A DNA stretch of 64,000 nucleotides from Panicum virgatum (GCF_016808335.1 NC_053148.1:45958930-46022929), one strand, 5' to 3'. Shown: positions 31,059-42,623, counted from the stretch's first letter. Translations and numbers: made by a program. The notes: generated by a model from the letters alone, not told the origin.

Positions 31059-34000
31059 ACTACAAAGCCGGTGGAAAACATTGGGTACTTGATAGCGGTT
31101 GCTCTCAACACATGACCGGCAATGATAGCATGTTCACATCTCTTGAAGACCCCGGCGATCATGAACATGTCACCTATGGTGATAACTCAAGGGGGAAAGT
31201 TTTAGGTTTTGGTAGAATAGCAATTTCTGAAGATTTATCCATTTCTAATGTCTTATTTGTAGAATTACTTAGTTTTAATCTTATTTCAATTGTTTAATTA
31301 TGTGATCTTGGACTAACGTGTACCTTTGACAAGAATGGTGTTGTAGTAACCTTTGAAGAAGATAAGTTATTGGTATTCACGGGGTTTAGGCATGGCAATA
31401 TTTACTTGGTGGATTTCTCTTCAAAGCAAACAAGTTCTATGACATGCCTCTTCACCAAGTCGTCTCTTGGGTGGCTTTGGCATAGAAGAATTGCTCATAT
31501 TGGCATGAGCAACCTCAAAAAAACCCACAAGAGAGGGATGATCACCAGCTTGAAGGATGTTACCTTTGACAAGAACAAACTATGTAGTGCATGTCAAGCC
31601 GGATAGCAAGTTGCAACACATCATCCCATCAAGACGATGTTGTCTATCTCCAAGCCGCTCGAGTTACTTCACATGGATCTTTTTGGTCCAACCACATACA
31701 ACAGCATTGGCGATAACCTCTATTGCCTAGTAATCGTTGATGATTTTTCACGTTATAGTTGGGTCATGTTTCTAGGCGATAAGAGTGAAACTCCGGAAGT
31801 CTTTAAGACATTTGCAAGAAGAGCTCAAAGGGAGTACAACTCCCAATTGTGAAGATCCGGAGTGACAATGGCACCGAGTTCAAGAATATGAAGATTGAAG
31901 AATGGTGCGATGAAAAGGGTATCAAGCATGAGTTTTCCGCCACCTACACGCCTCAACAAAATGGAGTGGTGGAAAGAAAGAACAAAACACTAATCACTCT
32001 AGCAAGAGCAATGTTGGATGATTATGGCACGTCCGAGAGGTTTTGGGCGGAAGCAATCAATACAGCTTGCCATGCATCCAACCGGGTGTATCTCCACCGA
32101 CTCCTCAAGAAAATGCCATATGAATTCATCACCGGGAAGAAACCAAACATCTCCTACTTTCGAGTCTTTGGTTGCAAATGCTTCATTTATAAGAAGAAAA
32201 GGCTTGGTAAGTTTGAGAGTATATGTGATGAAGGATTCTTTCTTGGTTATGCATCAAACTCCAAAGCATATAGAGTATTTAATGAAACCTCCGGGTTAGT
32301 TGAAGAAACTTGTGATGTAGAGTTTGATGAATCTAATGGCTCCCAAGAGGAGGTTATTGGCTATGATAATGTAGGTGATGAGGAGATTGAAGAAGCTTTG
32401 AAGAAAATGTCCATTGGGGATATCAAGCCGGAAGAGGTGCATGAAGGCAATGATCAAGGGGGAGGACCTTCCTCGCCTACACCAAGCACCTCCATGGCAC
32501 CCCAAGTGGATGAAGATAAAGAAAAAGATGATCTACAATCTCAAGAAAGTGTACCAACGCCAACACCCCAAGTGCAAGAACAAGAAGAGCAAAATATTCC
32601 ACCACAAGCACAAGTCATCCATGATCCACCTCTACAAAAATCCACGCATGCACCGCTAGTGAAGTATGGTCGAATCTTCAAGGATCATCCAATTGATCAA
32701 ATCATTGGGAGTCCATCCAAGGGAGTAAGAACTCGTACTAAGCATGCTTAATTTTGTGAACATTTCTCGTTTATTTCTTGTATTGAACCCACTAGTATAG
32801 AGGAAGCGCTTGAGGACTCGGATTGGGTGATGGCCATGCAAGAAGAATTGAACAACTTCACCCGCAATAAAGTTTGGGTCCTCAAAGCTCCTCCGAAAGG
32901 CAAGAACATCATTGGCACTAAGTGGGTCTTCCGAAACAAGCAAGATGAACATGTGGTGGTGATACGCAATAAAGCAAGACTTGTGGCAAAAGGGTTCTCT
33001 CAAGTCGAAGGTTTGGATTTTGGTGAAACTTTTGCTCCGGTTGCAAGACTTGAAGCTATTCACATCCTTCTTGCTTACTCTTCTCATCATAATATTAAAT
33101 TATATCAAATGGATGTGAAGAGTGCATTCTTAAATGGCTTTATTAACGAACTTGTTTATGTTGAGCAACCTCCCGGGTTTGAAGATCCGAGGAATCATAA
33201 CCATGTTTATAGGTTGCACAAGCTCCAAGGGCTTGGTATGAGAGGCTTCGTGACTTCCTAATCATGCAAGGCTTCAAGATTGGGAGGGTGGACACCGCAT
33301 TGTTCACAAAAGACGTCAACGGGGATCTTTTCATTTGTCAAATTTATGTTGACGATATTATCTTTGGCTCAACTAATGATTTACTAAGCCATGAGTTTGC
33401 TACCATGATGTCTAGGGAATTCGAGATGTCCATGATCGGCGAATTGACCTTCTTCCTTGGTTTTCAAGTCAAACAATTGAAGGAAGGGGCATTCATCTAT
33501 CAAGAAAAATATACTAAAGATATCTTGAAAAAGTTCAAGATGGATGAATGCAAGCCGATCAAGACATCCATGGCAACCAATGGACATCTCGACTTGGATG
33601 TGGATGGTAAACCGGTTGATCAATCCCTCTATCGTTCTATGATAGGGTCTTTGCTTTACCTTACAGAATCTAGGCCCGATATAATGTTTAGTGTGTGCTT
33701 GTGTGCCCGCTTTCAAGCAAACCCAAAGGAATCACACCTCTCGGCTGTTAATAGGATCCTTTGGTATCTCAAGCACACCCCAAGCATAGGCTTGTGGTAC
33801 CCCAAGGGCGCTAGCTTAGATCTCCTGGGATACTCGGACTCGGATTTTGCCGGAAGCCGTGTGGATCGCAAGAGTACCTCCGGGGGTTGCCACTTGCTTG
33901 GGCGTTCTCTAGTTTCTTGGTAAAGTAAGAAGCAAAATTCCGTGGCTTTGTCCACCGCGAAAGCGGAATATATAGCGGCCGGTGCATATTGTGCCCAAAT

Positions 34001-34298
34001 CCTATATATGAAGCAAACCCTTTTGGACTTTGCTGTGAAACTAGATAGGATTCCACTCCTTTGTGACAATGAAAGTGCCGTAAAAATTGCCAAAAATCCG
34101 GTTCAACACTCTCGCACAAAGCATATTGATATTCGCCATCACTTCTTGCGTGATCACGAAGCTAAAGGAGACATATCTCTTCAAGGTGTGAGATCCGAGG
34201 AGCAATTGGCGGATATTTTCACAAAACCTTTAGACGAGAGTACCTTTGTTAGGCTAAGAAATAAGCTAAATGTTTTAGATGCGGCAAACGTCATGTAA
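31055..34298 (+). pseudogene. Sirevirus pol: protease, integrase, reverse transcriptase, RNase H
   Basis: Copia order is clear. Protease: WVLDSGCSQHMTG (31079-31117) with the DSG triad. Integrase: the zinc region (LWHRRIAHIG...LCSACQAG) and D-D-E motifs (LLHMDLFGP, IRSDNGTEF, NGVVERKNKT; 31660-31985). Reverse transcriptase: 32827-33420 with [12 protein letters not shown] and the catalytic YVDDIIFG. RNase H: GYSDSDFAG, AKAEYIAAG, LLCDNESAV, HIDIRHHF (33830-34140). Breaks: TAA at 31295-31297, TAG near 31604, a one-base loss at about 31850, TAA at 32749, a deletion of about 20 bp at about 33225 that removes conserved RT residues and shifts frame, and TAA at 33921. Frames used are 2, then 1, then 0. 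Inactive. Confidence 0.9.
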
Positions 34299-35533
34299 AG
34301 TTGCTATGTCATATAAATGCATACATATAGGACACTTGTCTAACCATGTTAAGATAGTGATGAGCATGGGTTTAGCTAGAGGTGGTGGTTCACTTGTTTT
34401 CCTCTAGGCTTGTAGAAAGGCTCATCATGAAGAAGCTTCCCATGGGTTCAATCTTGACAAGTAGAACTTAAATTCTTGTTATGCATTTCTTGTCATATAG
34501 ATGTGCACTTCATGTTTACCCTTCTCTCGCATGTGGTTATAGCTTGAACCATCATTGCATGCGTAAGGGTCACAAAGGAGATCACTTGATGAAAATGAGA
34601 CTTGTTTCATATGCAAGATCTCAATTCATGAGAAGTGAATAGAGTAAAGTGTTAGGTGCGTTATTGCCTAGTGAGTCATGTCATGATGAGTTTGAAGCTC
34701 TCCATCTTCAATATTCCTATGACATGGCTCATACATTTTTTTGGCGCTTTGTCTCGCTTCGCGGCTTTTCCTTGTGTTTACAAAGAAAAACTATTAGCCT
34801 TGTATGCTATCCTAAATATATTGAGGGGTAAAGTCGCCTATGCAAGTCCATTAACTTGAGTTTAGTTGAATTTTATAAGTTTATTGGACTTAGCATAGAA
34901 TAGTGAGCTGAGTGAAGATTTTTCGGGTTCACCGGTTAAACCGACGTTTAATGGATCTTCACCATCGGTTTAACCGGCGTTACTAAGTTCTGTCTCAGCT
35001 CAGTCAAATTCAGGCGTTCAACCGGCGTATGCAAATGTCACAGCATCGGATCAACCGGTGAACATAACACAGTTCTGACCTAGCAATCAACTGATGATTT
35101 CAGTGTTCAACCGGCGAGTTCAAACTTCACATCATCGGTTCAACCGGTGTTCAGATGCAGATTTGGTGGAGTCTCGGGTAAACTGAACCGACGCAATCAA
35201 CTGGCATTCAAAACCTAAGCATCGGATCAACCGGTGTTAAAGAAAATTGCGGGGGCCCACATGTCATATCTCTCTTGTCTGTGCCGCCGGCTTCACTTCC
35301 GCCTGTTTCCTTCTCGTCTCCACGACTCCACGCGCCGCCGTTTGCCCACGCCGCCGACTCGCCGCCATTCCACGCCGCCGCCACCGGTAGTCCGCGCCGC
35401 CGTCGTGCACTCACGCCACCACCGCACACCGCGCCACCTCACAGCCGGCCTGCGCAGTGCCCGCTCACGCACCGCCTGCGCCCCCGCCAAGCACCGCCGC
35501 CGCAAAACCGCGCCGCCACCACAGCTCACCAAG
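34299..35533 (+). other. pol to env-like spacer with CACCGG/CCGACG motif cluster
   Basis: Non-coding. At 34925-35245 the words GGTTCACCGGTTAAACCGACG, ATCGGTTTAACCGGCG, TTCAACCGGCG and ATCGGATCAACCGGTG recur roughly every 30-60 bp. The same words are clustered in the LTRs. The ORF from 35234 precedes the env-like ATG at 35534 in frame and is Pro/Arg/His-rich leader-like sequence. Confidence 0.7.
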
Positions 35534-37978
35534 ATGGATCGCGAGAAGAGGAAGGGCAAGGAGGTCGTGGTCGAGAAGCCAGTCCACAAGCGGACCCGTG
35601 CAGAGAGGGAGGCCGAGAGGGCTGAGATGGTGGCCAAGGCCGCCGAGGAGCAGGCTTCGGGGCGTGCTCGTTCGCTCCGGATCAGGGAGCAGCACAGCAG
35701 GGGCAGAGGCAGAGGCAGAGTAGGCAGGGCCATCAGGGCCCCGGCACAGCAGATAGAGAGAGATTCGTCTGAGGGGGAGCCGTCAGCTGAGTCAGAGGGG
35801 CAGAGTTCTCTTACTCCACGACGTTCTGGCCGCACTCGACAGACGTCAGTAGCAGCAGAAGAGTCGCCAGCGACCAAGCATCGCACCGAACCTAGGACAC
35901 GAGGTGGACACCAGCCTCAGCCACCTCGGAGGTCCACTACAGCAGTAGCAGCAGCAGCACGCAGAGCCGAGGCCCTAGAGGCCGAGCGTGCGGTGTTCCG
36001 TATTGACACGGTCGTGCATCTGGAGCCAGGGGTCCTGCTCCAGAACTTGACCAGAGCCAATGCGGCTAAGGTCAAGAGGCTCAGGTGGAGCGTTGGGGAG
36101 GAGGATTGGTTCCCAGTTGGCCGTGACAGCCGTGTTGACAGGAGGTTCTGGACCCTATTGCAGGCCAGTTTTTACGAGACCTATCAGAAGAGGGGCCACC
36201 AGATCTTCCCTCACCGAGTGTTCGACTGGGTTTCACTGAGGACAACCGTAGGGGGAGCAGACATCAAGGAGCATTTTGCACACTTCAGAGGGCTGCCTAC
36301 ACTGCTTGAGATGGAGCAGAACGGGTACATTGAGGACTGGGTCCGAGTGTTCTATGCCACAGCCTGGATTGCTCCCGAGCGCAGAGTCGTGCATTTCATG
36401 TTTGGAGGCTAGGTCTTTGGTTTGAATTGGGCGACAATTGCAGGAATACTTGGAGTCGACTTGGTCAATGTCTCCCTGCACGAGAGAGTTTACGGGGACG
36501 CAGATCCACCTCGCAGGGCGTTGATTGGCGGGATAGCACCTTCTCACAAGGCGATCTCTCGGTGTTTCCGTCAGCCGTTCCCTGCTACCTATGCTAGGGT
36601 CCCCTGCCTGCTGACAGCTGAGGCCTACATAGTACACATGGCCCTCCGGAGGACCTTGTTACCGAGGAGTGGCTACCCAGAGGGGTTCACAGGACTGCAG
36701 CAGCTACTACTACTCCACATCCTCACTCATGAGCCTTTTGACATTGTGGACTTTATTTTGGCTGAGATCAAGGATGTGATCAGTGACGGGATGGGGGTCG
36801 TGCGGCAGTTTCCTTATGCACACTGGATCAGTTATATTTGTTCTATGATTGTGCCCACTGACTCGCCGATCAGTGCTGTCTACCGCCAGGATGGGGCTCC
36901 CCGGTTCCCAGTCTACCGTCCCACTGCTCCACAGGATCGGAGGAGGGGCAGACAGGCAGACAGAGCTGCAATGGCACAACTACCAGCTGAGGTGCAGGCC
37001 CGAGTGGCCGAGGAGGACGAGGCACTACTTGAGGTAGTGGCACAGCTTCCCGGAGGAGATGACGAGATCCACTGGTCAGACATAGAGACCGACTCCTCTG
37101 AGGACGACGAGTACTTACCTCCTGCACCAGCTACTCACGATCACAAGGCAGGAGGATCCAGAGAGCCAGCTGAGCCAGCAGTCACTACTGTCTCCGAGTC
37201 TCAGGTGACTCAGCCGTCCGAGCTCACCTCTCTACTCCAGCAACTAGTCAGTCAGCAGAGAGAGGATCGGCTCGCGACAGAGGTCCGGCTCACTGCCATC
37301 CAGAGGGAGACTGCTCTAGAGCGGGCTGCATCTGAGGAGCGGTTTGTCGGCCTACTTGACAGAGTTACTCAGAGGACAGACGCTCAGTTTCAGCAGATGC
37401 AGCAGGGCATGATGGCTATGTTCGGCATGATCACACAGCTATACCCTCACTCCGGACTAGCCCCGTAGCAGCCAGGTCTTCAAGGTATGGGAGCACCTAC
37501 ACTTACAGTCACTCCAGCTCCAGCCTTTACTGCAGCTCCAGCTTATTCGACGACACTGGAGACCACATTCTCATTGTCCGCACTTCTTGGGTCTGCCAGT
37601 CGTCAGATCTTCTCGGCACTGCCAGCGACTACGCTTTTTCAGGACTCACCGTCAGCGGTTCAGTCAGTCGCCCACCCCATCGTACCACAGGCACTACCTT
37701 CAGGGGGAGGAGGAGGAGAGGAGTCCCTACTTCCATAGTTGACACAGCCAGCAACCTCAGCAGTCACGTCTTCAGATGCTGACACCTCTTCTGCAGACCC
37801 GATTACGACTTCTACGAATCCTCTCCTAGGCAGTGCCAACACGAGAGCATCCACGATAGCTACACCTCCAGTCAGATCGGACCCGCAGCTCCCGTCCGTC
37901 ACCGAGGGTTCTCCGTCCGACGATGACGACGATGACCTGGACCGCTTCCTTGCCGTGCCGCGACAGCAGGACCCGTAG
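35534..37978 (+). pseudogene. Sirevirus env-like ORF (third ORF)
   Basis: From ATG 35534 one frame of 814 codons runs to TAG 37976, interrupted only by three TAG codons (36410, 37466, 37736). The N-terminal 150 residues are basic (DREKRKGKEVVVEKP, Arg-rich RGRGRGRVGRA). The centre has a globular conserved region (VFRIDTVVHLEPGVLLQNLT, then LRWSVGEEDWFPV). The C-terminal third has a Gln/Glu-rich probable coiled coil (LTSLLQQLVSQQREDRLATE, about 37220-37440), then a Ser/Thr/Pro-rich tail ending in DDDDDDLDRFL. Position after pol and length fit the Sirevirus third ORF, often called env-like. I see no strong signal peptide or transmembrane segment, so envelope function is not supported. Confidence 0.75.
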
Positions 37979-38250
37979 CTCGCCTTTTTGGTGCTTTGAT
38001 GCCAAAGGGGGAGAGAGAGTGAGGGGGAGTCAGAGAGGAGTTGGAGTCAGGGGGAGGGTAGAGCTAGCAGAGTTGATCGTAGATGCCAGGACTTGTTTGT
38101 TGTGTCTTTATTGGCTTTTTGGTTCATGGACATGTATATTTGAGTTGTGCGTGTTGCTCTTTATGACATGTCTATGGATACTTTTATTTTCGCGCGTTAA
38201 CCTTTCTTGCTTTACTCATTTAAGTTATTATTTGTGTTGTCATCAATCAC

Positions 38251-38265
38251 CAAAAAGGAGGAGAT
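38251..38265 (+). promoter_or_regulatory. Polypurine tract
   Basis: CAAAAAGGAGGAGAT lies directly before the TG of the 3' LTR at 38266. It would prime plus-strand synthesis. Confidence 0.85.
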
Positions 38266-39859
38266 TGAAAGCATCTAGGCCCTCAAGGTATGTTTCGGTG
38301 ATTAATGACAACCATTATTGTGACTAATGAGTTTGTGCAGCTTAATGAAATCTTATCGCTCATTGGATCATATGTTAAAGAGGCCCCTAAATTTCATTAT
38401 TCAAAAAGACGATCTCAGTATTCAACTCAAATATATAACAAGACTAAAGATCTTTCTAGTCCTAAGTGTTGCAAGGTTGAGAAGGACACTTAGGTTAGTA
38501 TAGGTTTTATAGTTTTGTAGAGGTCGCACTATTAAGAGGGGTTAAGGCCAAGTAACTTGAGCATGGACATGGTCAACCAATAAATGGATGCACACATTGG
38601 TCACTCAGGTTCTTGGAAGCTCAAACAAGTGCTACTCAACTCATATCTCAAGCAAAGATGGATTTCCTTCAAGACTCAAATCAAAACAGACAAAATCAGG
38701 AAAAAGTCTTATCACCGGTTTAACCAACGCCTTCAAGTTTTTATACGTCGGTTAAACGCTGTCACTGAAGCATGGACACTGAGTACACCGGTTAAACCGA
38801 CGATATTTGAAATTAGCGTCGGTGCAGTTGTCCAGAATGTTGGTTTTCCAGGGATTTCTAAGCTTATACTCACCGGTTAAACCGACGATGGATTTGAGTT
38901 AGCGTCGGTGCAGTTGTCCAGAGAGTTGGTTTTTCAGTTGATCAGTGGACAACTACACTCACCGGTTAAACCGATGATATGTCGATTAAATTGCCCGAGC
39001 TGTAACGGCTAGTATTTCAAATGGGCAGTTTACATTCATCGGTTAAACCGACGATGACTTTTGGAGGGCCGTCGGATTAACCGGCGTTGCGTACTTTTTC
39101 TGGCAGCTTTTCTCCAACGGTTCTATCTGCGTGAGCTGCCTATATATACCCCTCCAATGGGTCATTTTGAAGTCTCTTGACACCAGGCAACACTCATTCT
39201 ATTGTTGAGAGCCACCTTGAGCTTCACATTCCACTCATTTGATCATTCAATCATCCAAGAAGCAAAGCTAAGGACTTGAGTAGGGAGAAGTTTGTGTGCA
39301 TCCGTTCTTGGTGACCGGTTCTTGCTCAAGTGAAGGACCTAGCTTGTTACTCTTGGTGATTGGCATCACCTAGGCGATCTTGGTGATTGAGGTGTTTCTT
39401 GCGGAGCTTGCCAAGTTGATTGTGGGAGCCCGTAGAAGATTGTATGTGGCTTGAGCTTCACCACACCGGGATGGTGAACGGAGACTCTTAGTGAGCACCC
39501 TCGTCTCGGTGACTTGGGAGGTGACAAGACTCTTAATGAGTGTCACAACGTGGATTAGGGGTGTGTGCCAACACATCGACACCACAGGAAAAATCCGGTC
39601 GTCTCTTGCCCACTCTTTACATTCAAGCACTTACTTTCATGCAATTTATTCATATGCTTGACCCTAGATATCATAACTTAGCTCTACCTTACTTAGCTTT
39701 ATATCTTGTTGTATCCTTTATAGCTTGTGTAGGTTGCTTAGTTAGCCGGTTGGTGAATTGAGCCTTACTAGTATTGCATAGGTTAAGGTTGCTTTATTTT
39801 GTTTTAGAAATTTGAAAAAAGGCCAAATTTACCCCCCTCTTGGTCCATCCATCCTTACA
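38266..39859 (+). repeat. Complete 3' LTR of the Sirevirus
   Basis: It starts TGAAAGCATCTAGG and ends CCATCCTTACA, 1,594 bp. At 38715-39090 CACCGGTTAAACCGACGAT and variants recur at least six times, forming near-palindromes with CGTCGG counterparts. TATATATA at 39141-39148 is the likely LTR promoter. The left-hand motifs and the TATA region match the minus-strand LTR at 63860-64000. Confidence 0.88.
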
Positions 39860-40719
39860 GCTGGGCGCGGAGAAGGGGGAGGGCAGGGGCGAGGGCGGCA
39901 CGGGTGGATGCGGCGGAGGAGTGCGGCGAGGGGGATCAGCCGCCCCGGCCGGCACTTCATCCGCCTCCACTTCTTCCCCTTCGCGAGCCAGATCTACGAC
40001 CTCGACGCCGCGAGCTTCAAGGTGTCGACGCAGGACGCCGTCCTGATCGACAACTACACGCCGGCGAAGAGCGGCGCGTCACAGCTGCCGGTGCCCCACG
40101 AGTTCCTGCTAGACGTCGCCCGTGGCACGCTCATCGTCATGTTCGTGCCGCTGGCTGGAGGCCTCGCGTTCGTCAATGCTCGTCTTTGTCCCCGACAACC
40201 TCATGGCTGACCCAGCAAGGACGTCACCGGGCCAGCAGCTCATCCCTGTCGTGCTGCCGCTGCAAACGGCGTACGGGGTCAACATGGGCGGCCCGGCGGT
40301 CGCTGCCGCCGGCGACACGCTCTGGCGGGGATGGACCAACGACCAGAGCTTCTTGGCCGCGTCGGTCGGAGTCGTCACCAGAGTGCGCCAGGAGGCAGCG
40401 GGAGGCGACCGGCGGCCGCGCGGGGACCCAGACCAAGGCCGCCATCAGTCCGTCAGCCTCGCCGGAGCTGTTGACGTCGTCGGTGGGTGATGGCGCGGGA
40501 GAAGCCCAGGAGAGCGGGAGGGGGAGCAGCAGTGGAGGAGTTGGGACCCACGAATCGGAGGGTGAATAGGAGGCTCCTATTCCTGGGGGCTTGGGAGTGG
40601 AATTTGGAGACCCATGCAAAATGCAAGTCTAAATAGGAGCCCCACTGGAGTTAGTTTTTTCCTCAAACTCTTAAAAAATAAGATGGGGGCCTATTTAAAG
40701 GCCTCCACTGGAGTTCCTC
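39860..40719 (+). mobile_element. Right part of a second gene-carrying TIR element
   Basis: The right end, reverse complemented, reads GAGGAACTCCAGTGGAGGCC and is followed by TTA (40720-40722). This is close to the ends at 7163, 9002 and 27290. Subterminal TAGGAGCCCCACTGGAGTT repeats the terminal word internally (40638-40656). The GC-rich interior is a captured receptor-kinase fragment. The left end is not visible; the Sirevirus lies there, so the element is either split by it or truncated. Confidence 0.65.
39930..40480 (+). pseudogene. Captured CrRLK1L (malectin-like) receptor kinase ectodomain fragment
   Basis: CrRLK1L receptors (FERONIA/THESEUS family) sense cell-wall state through tandem malectin-like domains. 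Here GRHFIRLHFFPFASQIYDLD (about 39950) and FKVSTQDAVLI, followed by LPVPHEFLLDVARGTLIVMF and GGLAFVNA, match the first malectin-like domain. Near 40180 the reading shifts frame and continues VPDNLMADPA, PLQTAYGVNMGGPAV and DTLWRGWTNDQSFLA, the start of the second domain. About 170 codons are covered. No signal peptide, transmembrane segment or kinase is present. A small deletion or shift between FVNA and VPDNL and loss of similarity after DQSFL show it is a non-functional capture. Confidence 0.85.
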
Positions 40720-40722
40720 TTA

Positions 40723-41100
40723 GAGAGTATCCGGCCCATTATCTCAGAACAAACTTGAAAAAGGATATGTCTTTTTATTTTGACACTCCTCAACTTAGTA
40801 CGGCTGTAGTATCTGAATATGAGTACAAACTCACACCATCACACGCACGTACTCATGCACACAACCCCATAACAAACGCGTCCCTAGAGATGTAAACGAA
40901 ACCGGCTCCGCAGACGACGGGCACATCGCAATTCCTATTGTGGTTCCACGCGTGTGAGGAGCTTCAACAGTTCCGTACAGTCGATTCCAATCTTTTGTAG
41001 GTTGAGTTGATGTACCCGGTCCCACTATTCCCGGAGTCCTATACCCTCACGTCATCTCATCTTGTTCCCAATTTAGTGAAACAAACCGCCGTGACACAAT
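40723..41100. other. Intergenic DNA, nothing recognised
   Basis: AT-rich with short ORFs lacking support (40831-41025 minus). Confidence 0.4.
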
Positions 41101-41894
41101 TCTAAACAAAATTTTTAGAAAAAAATTAAAAGAGAAAAATTCCCAAATAAAAAGATTTCATTAAATTTGGACTAGAATATTTTGAGATCGACAATTTTTG
41201 GAAAGAAAAGTCGTGGTACAAAAATTTTGTACAAGCAAAAATTTAGGAGGCAAAAAATTGGAAAAATATTTGTAGGGGCAGGTGAGCCCCCACCCGTCGC
41301 TACAAATAATTTTCCGATTTATTCTGAAAAAATCGTTTAATTCATTAAAATAACATAATACTTCAAAAAAATGTGAAATTTTTATCGGAATCTTATTGCG
41401 ACCTGTATATTAGTTCAAGTTGTGGAAACCACAATGAATAGCTCCCATACTAACTTATCTCATACGTACAAGTTAAGGCTAACTTTATGTTTTTCAAACA
41501 TTTATTACATACAATGAAATACATTTGCTATATTTTTTTCCTAGTTTTGTAGGTCAGAATAGTCTTATTGTACAAAATTTCACAATTTTTAAGATTGTTT
41601 GATATTTATTTTGAATTAAATGATTTTCCAAAATAAATTGGAAAAATATTTGTAGGGGCGGGTGGGCCGGGGGGGTGAATCGTCCCAACAAAATTGATTT
41701 ATAGAGGCGGCTTACCCCCATCTGCCCCTACAAATGGGCGCATTTTCAGGGGCCGGTAGGGGTGAGGCCCCCGTACAAATGGATTTTCAGGAGCGGCGCA
41801 ATTGCTACATTGCACCATCTCAATTTATAGGAACAAGTGCAAAATTAGTCCACCAAAAAACTGGAACATTGCTACAATCATTTTTATAGTAGTG
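41100..41894 (-). mobile_element. CACTA (En/Spm-type) element end with subterminal repeats
   Basis: The right terminus reverse complements to CACTACTATAAAAATGATTG, a CACTA-class end. Subterminal words TATTTGTAGGGGC(G/A)GGTG and CACCCGTCGCTACAAATA / CCCCTACAAATGG repeat in both orientations (41267, 41310, 41650, 41735). The opposite end was not found; a CACTATTCCC at 41023 is not a good TIR match. Probably a truncated non-autonomous copy. Confidence 0.7.
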
Positions 41895-42269
41895 ATATCA
41901 TGGAGCATGTCATACTATTGAGTGGTGGCTATGGAGAGTAAGTCACTGTTTCATCGTATGCTATCCTTTGATGACTCATGTAGTTGGTTCGATCGATTTT
42001 CGAAAACCTATTTTGATATGATGTACTTTGAGGATGTAATTAATACGTAACAATAGCCGTATGCAATGGACGATGCAAAGGCCATATATTATATATGTAG
42101 ACTCGCGAGAATGGCGGGTGTCGGCTGCCGCACATATACAAGGCAGGCAACCAACCTTATTCACGAACACCTAGTAATCACACACTCCACAAAGACAAAG
42201 CCACGCGCATAGAGTGACAGTGTACAGTGTACTATACCCTGATACGCAGCGGCACCGAGATCGAGCTAG

Positions 42270-42623
42270 CTAGTTTAATTGTGGGAAGAAGCAGCCGATG
42301 ACGGCGTCGGCCACGGCAGCGCCAGCCCGGGCGGCCCGCGGGAACTGGCGCGCCACGGGCGCGAGCGCGACGAGGGACACGCCGAGCAGCCACATGGCGA
42401 GGCCGACGAACGCGCGCACGGCGCTGGAAGCATCCGCCGGCCGGCCCCTCCCCGCGGTCGAGCCGACGACGACGCCGGAGAGCGCGCCACACCCCCACAG
42501 CATGAGCAGGCGGCCGGCGTCGGCGAAGCGCCGGTGCCCATTGGCCACGACGACCGCCGCCTCTTCGTCCTCCGGCTGCCGCTCGCGCTGGTAGTTTACA
42601 CGGACCATCCCTTCTCGTGCCAT
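42270..42623 (-). CDS. Small membrane protein (117 aa), family member 2
   Basis: A single-exon ORF starting ATG at 42623 (MAREGMVRVNYQRERQPEDE). The N-terminal 38 residues are hydrophilic. Two hydrophobic segments follow: about 39-56 (LLMLWGCGALSGVVVGS) and 68-91 (AVRAFVGLAMWLLGVSLVAL). The tail APVARQFPRAARAGAAVADA ends CFFPQLN. The second segment and tail match the truncated locus at 20524-20655, and in pattern the 8311-8640 product. The family is unnamed to me. A TATA box sits 124 bp upstream of the ATG, and the upstream 200 bp are free of transposon sequence. Length and GC content are normal for a short grass gene. This is the best candidate for an expressed host gene in the window. An internal start at Met6 is possible. 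Confidence 0.78.
   Translation of the reverse strand: MAREGMVRVNYQRERQPEDEEAAVVVANGHRRFADAGRLLMLWGCGALSGVVVGSTAGRGRPADASSAVRAFVGLAMWLLGVSLVALAPVARQFPRAARAGAAVADAVIGCFFPQLN

Larger units (their letters stand above)
28695..39859 (+). mobile_element. Sirevirus-type Ty1/copia LTR retrotransposon with truncated 5' LTR
   Basis: Order on the plus strand: 5' LTR remnant, primer-binding site for initiator tRNA-Met, gag with zinc knuckle, pol in copia order (protease, integrase, reverse transcriptase, RNase H), an env-like ORF, polypurine tract, and a complete 1,594-bp 3' LTR. A long gag, a third ORF after pol and CACCGG-type palindromes in the LTR are features of the SIRE/Maximus lineage. The 147 bp comparable between LTRs differ at 6 positions (about 4%). 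All three ORFs are broken. No flanking duplication exists because the left LTR is truncated. Confidence 0.88.

Noticed and set aside
36422..37978. Three separate ORFs after 36422 as independent genes
   Set aside because: All share the frame of the ORF starting at 35534 and are separated only by single TAG codons. One broken env-like ORF is simpler.
38715..39095. CRISPR-like array of CACCGGTT repeats
   Set aside because: Spacing and repeats are degenerate, it lies within a plant retrotransposon LTR, and no cas genes exist in this eukaryotic DNA.
41018..41030. CACTATTCCC as the left end of the CACTA element
   Set aside because: It does not match the right terminus beyond CACTA and no 3-bp duplication was found.
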